A DNA stretch of 64,000 nt from contig NZ_CP061033.1 of NCBI RefSeq assembly GCF_014490575.1, forward strand, positions 124,001 through 188,000, in the 5' to 3' direction. The notes beneath the pieces are model-generated. The model had not been told where the DNA came from and searched no databases. It saw only the letters and a program-made list of their open reading frames with translations. The position numbers and the translations under genes are program-made. The first letter of the stretch is position 1. Each line of letters starts with the position of its first letter. This document shows positions 56,463-64,000 of the stretch, piece by piece. This stretch comes from Corynebacterium zhongnanshanii. Its GTDB lineage: Bacteria; Actinomycetota; Actinomycetes; Mycobacteriales; Mycobacteriaceae.

Positions 56463-58733
56463 TTAGGCCTTCAGGGACTCCGGAACCTCGAAGCGCTCGC
56501 CGTACTTCTCAGTCAGCTCAGCGGCACGAGCCACGAAACCAGCCACGCCGGTGGTTGGGTAGTCGCCGCCATCAACGTCGGCAACCTTGCCCTCAGGCAA
56601 AGTTGCGGCAGCAGGGCGAGCGTAGTTCTTGATGTACTGGCGAGTACCACCAGTCCACGCTGGGAAACCAATGCCCAGGATGGAACCGATGTTGGCATCC
56701 GCATCGCTCATCAGAACGCCCTCGTCCAGGCACTTCTGGGTCTCCAGAGCCTCGGCGAACAGCATGCGCTCCACCAAGTCGATGAACTTCGGAGCGCCGT
56801 CCTGAGCTTCCGCGGTATCCAGACCGCGCCCGGAGGTAGAGGACTCGGCGTCGGACACAACAACACGTCCGGCGCCCAGCTCGTCCCACAGGCCACGCCA
56901 CAGACCCGCGCGGCGTCCCTCCTCGTTGTACTCGTAGAAGCCACGGCCCTCCAGCTTGCCTGGGCGGTCGAACTTGTCCAGCATCGCATCCACGATCTCG
57001 GTCACGCCACCGTCGTCCACGCTGATGCCTGCGGCCTCCTGAGCAGCCTTCGTCTCAGCGCCGATCTTGCGAGCCAGCTTCAGGTTCAGCTCATCCTGCA
57101 GCTGCAGTGGTGGGGCAGGGTAGCCAGCCTGGCGGCCGGCAGCCTCGATCACGGCAGGGTCGATGCCCTCAGCCAGCATGCGCATAGCCTCGTTCAGGAA
57201 GAAGCCAATCACGCGAGAGGTGTAGAAACCGCGGGAGTCGTTGACCACGATCGGGGTCTTGCGGATCTGGGAGGTGAAGTCCAGGGCTGCTGCCAGGGTC
57301 TCATCGTCGGTCTTTTCACCACGGATGATCTCCACCAGAGGCATCTTGTCCACAGGGGAGAAGAAGTGGATACCGATGAACGCCTCTGGGCGCTTCACGC
57401 CGGTAGCCAGCTCGGTGATTGGCAGGGTGGAGGTGTTGGATCCCAGAACACAGTCGGAAGGAACAACAGCCTCGATCTCAGCCCAGACCTTGTGCTTGAG
57501 CTCGGTGTTCTCGAACACGGCCTCGATGACGATGTCACAGTCGGACAGATCGGAGTAGTCCACGGATGGGGTGATGCGGTTCAGCAGAGCCTCGGACTTC
57601 TCCTTGGTGGTCTTGCCGCGCTCCAGAGCCTTAGCCTCCAGCTTCTCGGAGTAGTTCTTGCCCTTCTCCGCAGCCTCGATGGCGATGTCCTTCAGGACAA
57701 CCTCCATGCCGGCCTTCGCGGCAACGTAGGCGATAGCGGCACCCATCATGCCGGCGCCAACCATGCCCAGCTTCTTGAACTGCTTCTTCTCCACACCCTC
57801 TGGGCGCTGTCCGCCACCGTTGCAGTACTGCAGGTCGAAGAAGAAAGCCTGCATCATGTTCTTGGAGGTAGGTCCGGTGACGAGCTCCACGAAGTAGCGG
57901 GTCTCAACGGCGGTAGCCTCTTCGATGTTGCGCAGCTGAGCGCCTTCCACAGCGGCCTTCAGGATGGCCTTAGGTGCTGGCATAGGAGCACCCTTGATCT
58001 GCTTAGTGACGTTCGCTGGGAAGGATGGCAGGAACTGTGCCAGGGCTGGGGTGGATGGGGTTCCGCCCGGGATCTTGAAGCCCTTCTGGTCCCATGGCTG
58101 GGTGGCCTCTGGGTTGGCCTTGATCCACTCCTTGGCCTTGTCCAGCAGCTGGTCGGCTGGCACAACCTCGTCCATCAGGCCGGCCTTTACAGCGTCTTCA
58201 GCGCGGAACTGACGACCAGTGGTCAGGACCTTCATCAGTGCGTCCTGGATGCCCAGCATGCGCACCACGCGGGTCACACCGCCGCCACCCGGTAGCAGGC
58301 CCAGGGTGACCTCTGGCAGGCCGAACTTCGCGCCCTTAGCATCCGTGGCGATGCGGTGGTGGGTAGCCAAAGCGATTTCCAGGCCACCGCCCAGGGCCGT
58401 GCCGTTCATCGCGGCAACCACGGGTACGCCCAGGGTTTCGATGGCGCGCAGGCCGGCCTTCATGCCGTCGATTTCCTTGGTGAGGGCCTCTGCGTCCGCT
58501 GGGGTGGCCTTGATCATGGACTTGATGTCGCCACCGGCGAAGAAGGTCTTCTTCGCGGAGGTGATGATCACACCGGAGATCTCCTGGGCCTCTACGCCGG
58601 ACTTCAGCTTCTCGACCAGCTCAGGAAGTGCGTCCTGGAAGGTGGAGTTCATGGTGTTGACCGGCTGGTTTGGGTCGTCCATGGTGATGGTGACGATCTT
58701 GTCTGCGTCCGTCTCCCACTTAAACATGCTCAT
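56463..58733 (-). CDS. fadB: Trifunctional-type enoyl-CoA hydratase / 3-hydroxyacyl-CoA dehydrogenase
   Basis: 756 residues, the FadB length. The N-terminal crotonase domain has GVIITSAKKTFFAGGDIK and the oxyanion part ALGGGLEIALATHHRIA. The dehydrogenase begins near residue 320 with the NAD-binding GMVGAGMMGAAIAYVAA and has IGIHFFSPVDKMPLVEII. It hydrates enoyl-CoA and oxidises the hydroxyacyl-CoA in beta-oxidation. It is 51 bases after the thiolase gene on the same strand, so they form an operon ending at the terminator. Confidence 0.95.
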   Translation of the reverse strand: MSMFKWETDADKIVTITMDDPNQPVNTMNSTFQDALPELVEKLKSGVEAQEISGVIITSAKKTFFAGGDIKSMIKATPADAEALTKEIDGMKAGLRAIETLGVPVVAAMNGTALGGGLEIALATHHRIATDAKGAKFGLPEVTLGLLPGGGGVTRVVRMLGIQDALMKVLTTGRQFRAEDAVKAGLMDEVVPADQLLDKAKEWIKANPEATQPWDQKGFKIPGGTPSTPALAQFLPSFPANVTKQIKGAPMPAPKAILKAAVEGAQLRNIEEATAVETRYFVELVTGPTSKNMMQAFFFDLQYCNGGGQRPEGVEKKQFKKLGMVGAGMMGAAIAYVAAKAGMEVVLKDIAIEAAEKGKNYSEKLEAKALERGKTTKEKSEALLNRITPSVDYSDLSDCDIVIEAVFENTELKHKVWAEIEAVVPSDCVLGSNTSTLPITELATGVKRPEAFIGIHFFSPVDKMPLVEIIRGEKTDDETLAAALDFTSQIRKTPIVVNDSRGFYTSRVIGFFLNEAMRMLAEGIDPAVIEAAGRQAGYPAPPLQLQDELNLKLARKIGAETKAAQEAAGISVDDGGVTEIVDAMLDKFDRPGKLEGRGFYEYNEEGRRAGLWRGLWDELGAGRVVVSDAESSTSGRGLDTAEAQDGAPKFIDLVERMLFAEALETQKCLDEGVLMSDADANIGSILGIGFPAWTGGTRQYIKNYARPAAATLPEGKVADVDGGDYPTTGVAGFVARAAELTEKYGERFEVPESLKA

Positions 58734-58784
58734 TGTTGTCTCCTTGTTGGAAGTGTTGTTGGGTTGTTGGTTGTTGGGAGGCGG

Positions 58785-60011
58785 CTAGACGCGCTCGATG
58801 ATGGTGGCAACACCCATACCTGCTGCAACACAGAGGGTGATGAGGGCGTAGCGGCCGCCGGTGCGGTGCAGTTCGTCTACTGCGGTTCCGGTGATGATGG
58901 CGCCGGTGGCACCCAGTGGGTGGCCCATGGCGATGGCTCCACCGGATACGTTGAGCTTCTCGTCTGGGATGTTGAGCTCGCGCTGTGCACGCAGAACCAC
59001 GGAGGAGAAGGCCTCGTTGATCTCCCAGATGTCAATGTCCTCTGGCTTCAGGCCAGCCTTGGCCAGGGCTGCGCGGGATGCTGGGGCTGGAGCGGTCAGC
59101 ATGATGGTGGGCTCCACACCGGAGGTAGCGACGGAGACCACGCGGGCGCGTGGAGTGAGGTCGTACTTCTTGCCGGCCTCTTCGGAACCGATGGCGACCA
59201 GTGCGGCGCCGTCGACGATTCCGGAGGAGTTACCAGCGTGGTGGACGTGGTTGATCTTCTCGATCTGTGGGTACTTGGTCTGTGCCACTGCGTCGAATCC
59301 GCCCTGCTGGCCGATCATGGCGAAGGCTGGGCGCAGGCCGGACAGGGACTCTGGGGTGGTGCCCTGGCGGATGGTTTCGTCGCGGTCCAGCAGGGTGATG
59401 CCGTTCTGGTCCTTCACAGGGATTACGGCGCGGTCGAAGCGGCCTTCTTCCCAGGCCTTGGATGCGCGCTCGTGGGAGCGTGCAGCGTAGGCGTCCAGCT
59501 CTTCGCGGGACACGCCGTCCAGGGTGGCGATAATGTCTGCGGAGATGCCCTGTGGGATGAAGTCGTTGTAGAAGTTGGATTCTGGGTCCAGGGCCAGCGC
59601 GCCGCCGTCGGATCCCATGGGGACGCGGGACATGGATTCCACACCGCCGGCGAAGACGAGCTCGTCCCAGCCGGAGCGGATCTTCTGTGCTGCGAGGTTC
59701 ACGGCGGTGAGGCCGGAGGCGCAGTAGCGGTTTACCTGCAGGCCGGTTGCGGTGTAGGGCAGGCCGGCGTTGAGTGCTGCGGTGCGTGCGATGTCCATGC
59801 CCTGGTCGCCGACGGGGGTCACACAGCCTGCGATGATGTCGCTGATGGCGGCTGGGTCGATGCCGGGGTTGCGCTCCATGATGGCTTCGATCAGGCCGGA
59901 GAGCAGGTTGACGGGCTTGACGGTGTGCAGGGATCCGCCTGGCTTGCCCTTGCCGCGTGGGGTTCGGACTGCGTCGTAGATGTAAGCCTCTGGGGCACCA
60001 TTACTAGTCAT
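58785..60011 (-). CDS. fadA: Acetyl-CoA C-acyltransferase (thiolase)
   Basis: 408 residues. The acyl-binding cysteine is Cys97 in [14 protein letters not shown]. The His and second Cys are in [15 protein letters not shown] and [17 protein letters not shown]. It cleaves 3-ketoacyl-CoA in beta-oxidation and pairs with the fadB product. GAGGAAA precedes the ATG. The 60012-60167 upstream region has no other gene. Confidence 0.95.
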   Translation of the reverse strand: MTSNGAPEAYIYDAVRTPRGKGKPGGSLHTVKPVNLLSGLIEAIMERNPGIDPAAISDIIAGCVTPVGDQGMDIARTAALNAGLPYTATGLQVNRYCASGLTAVNLAAQKIRSGWDELVFAGGVESMSRVPMGSDGGALALDPESNFYNDFIPQGISADIIATLDGVSREELDAYAARSHERASKAWEEGRFDRAVIPVKDQNGITLLDRDETIRQGTTPESLSGLRPAFAMIGQQGGFDAVAQTKYPQIEKINHVHHAGNSSGIVDGAALVAIGSEEAGKKYDLTPRARVVSVATSGVEPTIMLTAPAPASRAALAKAGLKPEDIDIWEINEAFSSVVLRAQRELNIPDEKLNVSGGAIAMGHPLGATGAIITGTAVDELHRTGGRYALITLCVAAGMGVATIIERV

Positions 60012-60167
60012 GGCAGGTTGGTTTCCTCACTTGCGTTGTAGACTTCATTTGTCTGTGTGGATGTGCTGGTTGCACACTATGTGTCGAGCGCCACATTACC
60101 AACCTGGGCAGACAAGTGCCCATCCGAACACTTATAAAAACACACCTTTACCCCCGCTAAGGGTGTT

Positions 60168-61025
60168 CTAGCTGGACTTTCGGAACACCAGCACCAGATT
60201 CGATACCAGAAACTCGCGCAGCACTGGCACCCGCACCATCCACCATGCCCACCAGGGGTGATACCGGGGGAACGTGGCCACCAATTCCGCGTTGCCGTTG
60301 CGTTGCCCGATATTATTCGACGCCTGCAACCCGTCCCCACAGCTCACATCAAAAAGGGACACACCCCACCTGTTTTTCGGCTCCGTGCCGTGCATGCGAC
60401 GGTAACGACGGGCGGCGAATTCGCCGCCCACATAGTGCGGCCACAAGCCGGTCTCGTGCCCGCCGAACGGTCCCAGCCAGCACGTGTAGCTGTAAATCAC
60501 CACGCCGCCGGGGGCCGTCACACGCAGCATCTCGTCCAACATGCGCCAGGGATCCGGGACGTGCTCGGCCACGTTGGAGGAGTACGTGATGTCGAACGCC
60601 TCATCGCGAAACGGCAGGTCCAGGCCCGAGCCGCGCACGGAGCTGGCCAGGCGAATGCCAGCGGCGGCCATCTCGCCCACATCCGGCTCGCAGGTGTAGT
60701 ACTGCGCATCCTCCTTCGCGAAGGCCACCCCGAAATAGCCGGGGCCACCGCCCACATCCAGGATCCGAGTGTGGGCCAGCGCGGACCCCGTCGCACCTGC
60801 GTAAAGGGCCTTGATGAGGCCCACCGTGTCCTCCGCCAGGTGCCCGTAGAAAATGTCAGGGTTCGTTTGCTCGTACTTGAAGTCGCTCAACAACCCCCAG
60901 GCACGTCTCAACGTGGCGCGCTTTTTCCACTGCGTCAGTGCCGGGTTTACGATCGAACTAGCCGCCGCAGTGGAGGCCATCGTGAGCGGGCCGACGAGGC
61001 GCCGCAGCCGAGCGAAAAGAGTCAT
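60168..61025 (-). CDS. SAM-dependent methyltransferase (Rv0224c-like)
   Basis: 285 residues. The class I motif RILDVGGGPGYFGVAFAKE binds SAM, followed by LDLPFRDEAFDITYSSNVAEH, the usual post-motif acidic stretch. The hydrophobic N-terminal part (LVGPLTMASTAAASSIVNP) may touch membrane. It is divergent from the GT4 gene, with the membrane gene beyond, the same order as M. tuberculosis Rv0224c, Rv0225 and Rv0226c. The substrate, perhaps an envelope lipid or glycan, is inferred only from context. Confidence 0.88.
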   Translation of the reverse strand: MTLFARLRRLVGPLTMASTAAASSIVNPALTQWKKRATLRRAWGLLSDFKYEQTNPDIFYGHLAEDTVGLIKALYAGATGSALAHTRILDVGGGPGYFGVAFAKEDAQYYTCEPDVGEMAAAGIRLASSVRGSGLDLPFRDEAFDITYSSNVAEHVPDPWRMLDEMLRVTAPGGVVIYSYTCWLGPFGGHETGLWPHYVGGEFAARRYRRMHGTEPKNRWGVSLFDVSCGDGLQASNNIGQRNGNAELVATFPRYHPWWAWWMVRVPVLREFLVSNLVLVFRKSS

Positions 61026-61088
61026 GTACTCATACTTTCAGACAAATGCGCCTGAAGAAGCGCTTCGGACGCTAAGGTTATTTCTATC

Positions 61089-62246
61089 ATGAAGATAGTC
61101 CTGTTGTGCTGGAGAGATACCAACCACCCCGAAGGTGGCGGTAGTGAGCGCTACCTCGAACGGGTGGGAAGCTACCTCGCCGCTCAAGGACATGAGGTTA
61201 TCTTCCGCACCGCGGCGTATAAGGGCGCGCCGAGGGCGTCGTGGAATATCAACGGGGTCGACGTGGGACCAGGAGACGACCATCCCGCCGCCAGCAGCGC
61301 ATTCAGGGTGATTCGCGGCGGCGGGAACCTGACCGTCTACCCCCGCGCCCTGGCCTGGTTGCTGTGGCAGCGCCTGCGCGGACGTACCCCCGACGCCGTG
61401 GTGGACACCCAAAACGGCGTCCCTTTTTTCGCCAGCGTGATCTCCGGTGCCCCCACGGTGGTGCTGACCCACCATTGCCACAAGGAACAATGGTCGGTGG
61501 CGGGGCCGTTTCTGTCCCGGCTGGGTTGGCTCATTGAGTCCACGATCAGCCCGTGGGTGCATCGTGCCAACAAGTGGGTGACGGTCTCCCAGCCGTCGGC
61601 GGACGAGTTCATCGGACTGGGGGTGCCCGCCCACAACATGACCATCATTCGCAACGGAGTGGACCCGGCGCCCCAGCCGGAGGATCAGGTCTCCCCCGAG
61701 GACGTGGACACCGTGCACATCGTCACGCTGTCCCGGCTGGTGCCACACAAGCAGATTGAGCACGCCCTGCTGGCGCTGGCTGGGATTGTGCGGGATTATC
61801 CCCAGGTCAGGCTGGATGTTGTGGGCGACGGCTGGTGGATGGACAAGCTGCGGGACTACGCCGAGGAGCTGAACATCGAACAGTACGTGGTGTTCCACGG
61901 GCACGTGTCCGAAGACCAGAAGCACCGCATTTTGAACCGTGCGTCCTTGCACGTCATGCCGTCCAGGAAGGAAGGCTGGGGGCTTGCGGTCATTGAGGCG
62001 GGTCAGCACGGCGTGCCGACCGTGGGATACAAGGCGTCTGCCGGGCTGAAGGATTCCGTGATCGATGGCGAGACCGGCGTGCTGGTCGAGAACGAAGGCG
62101 ACTTCATCACCACGATCGAAAAGCTGATCGAGAACCCGGACTGGCGCCGCAGGCTGGGCGACGCCGCCCGACGGCGCGCGGAGTCCTTCAGCTGGGACGC
62201 GACCGGGCGGGCGTGGGAGCGGCTGCTGCGGTCGCTCAAGGGTTAA
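61089..62246 (+). CDS. GT4 family glycosyltransferase (Rv0225-like)
   Basis: 385 residues with the two-Rossmann GT-B fold. The N-terminal CWRDTNHPEGGGSERYLERV is a donor-site motif of GT4 enzymes. The C-terminal EX7E region is ASLHVMPSRKEGWGLAVIEAGQ with its two Glu residues. GT4 enzymes usually use nucleotide sugars such as GDP-mannose. Its substrate is probably a cell-envelope glycolipid, inferred from synteny with Rv0225. ATG 61089 follows TAAGGT by 10 bases, with no Shine-Dalgarno. Confidence 0.92.
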   Translation: MKIVLLCWRDTNHPEGGGSERYLERVGSYLAAQGHEVIFRTAAYKGAPRASWNINGVDVGPGDDHPAASSAFRVIRGGGNLTVYPRALAWLLWQRLRGRTPDAVVDTQNGVPFFASVISGAPTVVLTHHCHKEQWSVAGPFLSRLGWLIESTISPWVHRANKWVTVSQPSADEFIGLGVPAHNMTIIRNGVDPAPQPEDQVSPEDVDTVHIVTLSRLVPHKQIEHALLALAGIVRDYPQVRLDVVGDGWWMDKLRDYAEELNIEQYVVFHGHVSEDQKHRILNRASLHVMPSRKEGWGLAVIEAGQHGVPTVGYKASAGLKDSVIDGETGVLVENEGDFITTIEKLIENPDWRRRLGDAARRRAESFSWDATGRAWERLLRSLKG

Positions 62247-62252
62247 GACTGA

Positions 62253-62450
62253 CGGCGCGAGTGTGCTGTCAGCTGTGGGCACGCCGTCAGCTGTGGGTAC
62301 ACCGTCGAGTGCGGAGCTGGTCGGGAGAGCTGAGCACCGTACTCGAACCATTCCTGCATGTGATCGGCGGTGACCTCCGGCGGGCCAATCGGTGCCGGGT
62401 GAAAGTCAATGATGCCGTGCGCGAGGATGTCACGGTCGTGTTGGGAGGTA
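62253..62450 (-). pseudogene. Possible gene remnant next to the 90-bp element
   Basis: On the minus strand the frame directly after element copy B reads HDRDILAHGIIDFHPAPIGP and PEVTADHMQEWFEYGAQLS with strong G/C at third codon positions, as in real genes here. It has no start codon of its own outside the element. It may be the C-terminal end of a gene cut by the element. The family is not recognised. Confidence 0.35.
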
Positions 62451-62540
62451 CCCTGGCACAACCATAGGATTATTTCGCTCTTTCGAGATTCTGTCCTGGG
62501 GAAATGTTCAAGAACTGCGACAAAGTCCTATGGTTGTGCC
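62451..62540. mobile_element. 90-bp MITE-like element, copy B
   Basis: The same 90-base unit as 22276-22365, 85 of 90 positions identical. It has the perfect GGCACAACCATAGGA and TCCTATGGTTGTGCC inverted repeats near its ends. It is flanked on the left by the possible gene remnant and on the right by the small membrane protein gene. Confidence 0.75.
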
Positions 62541-62608
62541 AGCGTGCTTACTGCCAGCAGGGCTGGCAATGTCCCGGCCGGTGCAGCGGGGATTGTCTCA
62601 GCCGCTGC

Positions 62609-62806
62609 ATGCCACTTAGGGCCCGGAAATTACCGTTTTCCGGACAGGCATTTTGTCGTTTAACCCTCGGTTTGTTCATTGCCACGATAGTTGCGGTGGT
62701 GGCGAGCATATACTTCCCTACGCTCGCCCTGGTTCTCCTCGCGGTGGCCTTCCTTATCAGCAGGTTGAGTAATGCACTGGAGAAAAAGCAGCAAAAGCAC
62801 AGCTAG
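62609..62806 (+). CDS. Small membrane protein, 65 aa
   Basis: 65 residues from ATG 62609, or less if a later start is used. A basic N terminus (MPLRARKLPFSGQAF) is followed by one long hydrophobic hairpin (LTLGLFIATIVAVVASIYFP and TLALVLLAVAFLISRL) and a basic tail (EKKQQKHS). No family is recognised. It ends 6 bases before the stop of the converging Rv0226c-like gene. It is likely real because of its membrane-protein pattern, but no clear ribosome site is seen. Confidence 0.55.
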   Translation: MPLRARKLPFSGQAFCRLTLGLFIATIVAVVASIYFPTLALVLLAVAFLISRLSNALEKKQQKHS

Positions 62807-62812
62807 AGCAGC

Positions 62813-64000
62813 CTATTTCCTGCGCACCCACCGCAATGCGAAATGCTGAATGCGCAGCCCCAATCCCAGCACCGTCGCACTCCAAAACATGATGAGACCC
62901 ACCGGGGCTGGCAGCGTACTAGGATGAGGACGCTCGCTCTCAGGCACATCGCCCGCATGAGACGCGGCCGCATGGGCAGCGCCCGACGCACCCGAAGCTC
63001 CCGACGCAACTGAGCCACTCGAACCGGCAGGCCCAGCCGAACCGGCCGAACCAGCCGAACCACTCGACGCAGCCGGCCCCATGCCCGCCGCCCCTGCATG
63101 GGACACTCTAAACAACAGGTATCCATCCGCGGCCAGAATGAGCGGATACCCCGCCTCAAACATCGTCTCCTTCGCTGCAGCCACCGCCTCCCGGCCCGCC
63201 GCGGACGCCGTATCAATCAGCACCCAGGACACATCCGCATCCGCCAGACGCGTGTGCACGTCACCTCCGCCGTCAATGACGGCCTTCAGCAACCCCATCA
63301 CCTCCGGCTGCCCGTCCACCAGGCGGCCGTCCACGATCAGGAACCCAGGGTCCAGCGGCTCGCCGCTCAGCAGCTTCATCGCCGGGCTGATCGACGGATA
63401 TTCCCCGCGTTGATGATAATTCCCCGGCGGGAACATCAGAATCTTCCCCGGAGGCGCCGCATCCACCGCCGTCATAATCCTGTCCCACGCTGGCGTGATG
63501 GGCTGGGTGCTCAGCGGGGCGATGTCGCGTGGGAAGCCGGGCACGCTGATCACCGTTGCCATCATGATTATTAATGACGACGCCCAAGCGCGTGCCACCG
63601 ACGCCTCCCCGAACTTACCCACGAACACGCCGATCAGCAGCACGTAGCCGGGAATAGCCAGGCACACGAACTTCTGGGTATCCCGCAGGAGGCCCGCCCC
63701 CGGCACCGTGGAGACCAGCCACCCCATGAACTCCAGCCCCCAGGGGGTTGCGAACGCCGCGGGGAGGAGGATAGCGGCCACCGTCGTCACGGCCACTGGC
63801 CGGTATACCCGCCAGAGCTCCCTCATGCCCAGCAGCAGAACCAGCACCAACACGAGGCTCACAATGGTGGGGAGAAGCGTGCGGGAGGGAGCCTCGGCGT
63901 CGGCATTCCAGATTCCACCCAGGGACAGTAAGGCACCCAACGTGCCAATACCCTCCTCCGCGCGGGCGGCAAAAAGTTCCGCGGACCGGGGGCTGGACAG
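62813..64000 (-). CDS. Polytopic membrane protein (Rv0226c-like), partial
   Basis: The 3' part (395 residues) of a gene that continues past the right edge; the frame is open to base 64000. Several TM helices (SLVLVLVLLLGM, VTTVAAILLPAAF, YVLLIGVFVGKFG) are followed by a periplasmic domain (KILMFPPGNYHQRGEYPS, WVLIDTASAAGREAV). A Gly/Ser/Ala repeat linker and a last TM helix follow. It occupies the place of M. tuberculosis Rv0226c next to the Rv0225-like gene and resembles large lipid-linked glycan membrane proteins. Function is unknown. Confidence 0.8.
   Translation of the reverse strand: MSSPRSAELFAARAEEGIGTLGALLSLGGIWNADAEAPSRTLLPTIVSLVLVLVLLLGMRELWRVYRPVAVTTVAAILLPAAFATPWGLEFMGWLVSTVPGAGLLRDTQKFVCLAIPGYVLLIGVFVGKFGEASVARAWASSLIIMMATVISVPGFPRDIAPLSTQPITPAWDRIMTAVDAAPPGKILMFPPGNYHQRGEYPSISPAMKLLSGEPLDPGFLIVDGRLVDGQPEVMGLLKAVIDGGGDVHTRLADADVSWVLIDTASAAGREAVAAAKETMFEAGYPLILAADGYLLFRVSHAGAAGMGPAASSGSAGSAGSAGPAGSSGSVASGASGASGAAHAAASHAGDVPESERPHPSTLPAPVGLIMFWSATVLGLGLRIQHFALRWVRRK

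Noticed and set aside
57366-60041. Long plus-strand frames opposite fadB and fadA
   Set aside because: Antisense shadows; both fad genes carry complete catalytic motifs and a minus-strand terminator.

Overview
The window looks like a chromosomal segment of a mycolate-containing actinobacterium, most likely a Corynebacterium. It carries one emb arabinosyltransferase next to aftA, an MmpL3/CmpL1-type mycolate transporter beside an NYN gene and trmB, an Lsr2 gene, a GTP-type pckG and a Corynebacterium-like 16S rRNA. Coding DNA is GC-rich, and several start codons sit 7-8 nt after a -10 box, as expected for leaderless mRNAs. Species cannot be fixed from sequence inspection alone.

Layout. 1-3.0 kb: end of gltB and complete gltD (glutamate synthase). 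3.1-8.4 kb: S4 RNA-binding protein, two-domain VOC protein, M13 metallopeptidase, secreted GH25 muramidase. 8.5-16 kb (minus strand): emb, aftA and an NYN-domain protein. 16.2-22.2 kb: one rrn operon (16S-23S-5S, no spacer tRNA). 22.2-31.6 kb: pseudouridine synthase, a tiny leaderless ORF, universal stress protein, TetR regulator, lsr2, phoD, DUF6474 protein, TM0106-type nuclease, msrA. 31.6-33.4 kb: an AlbA_2/HATPase_c_4 gene between two near-identical direct repeats built from 11-bp units. 33.4-38.6 kb: aromatic/histidinol-phosphate aminotransferase, tRNA-Ser, two tRNA-Arg, tRNA-Trp, secE-nusG-rplK-rplA. 38.6-42.5 kb: MFS exporter, cupin, PhoX phosphatase. 42.6-51.1 kb: a block syntenic with the M. 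tuberculosis mmpL3-Rv0207c-trmB-Rv0209-Rv0210-pckA region. 51.2-55.6 kb: ahpC-ahpF, acetolactate decarboxylase, TetR, small membrane protein. 55.6-56.3 kb: AT-rich island with an orphan gene. 56.4-60.0 kb: fadB-fadA beta-oxidation pair. 60.2-64 kb: methyltransferase, GT4 glycosyltransferase and a partial membrane protein, syntenic with Rv0224c-Rv0225-Rv0226c.

Themes. Cell-envelope assembly (emb, aftA, CmpL1, GT4 block, muramidase), translation and transcription machinery (rrn, tRNAs, secE-nusG-L11-L1, trmB), peroxide and methionine repair (ahpCF, msrA) and phosphate scavenging (PhoD, PhoX) dominate.

Non-coding structure is the most unusual part. There are three copies of a roughly 62-bp long palindrome family, two copies of a 90-bp element with 15-bp perfect terminal inverted repeats, other long perfect palindromes, and the 11-bp phased repeat arrays that bracket the AlbA_2 gene and suggest a recombining or self-regulating cassette.
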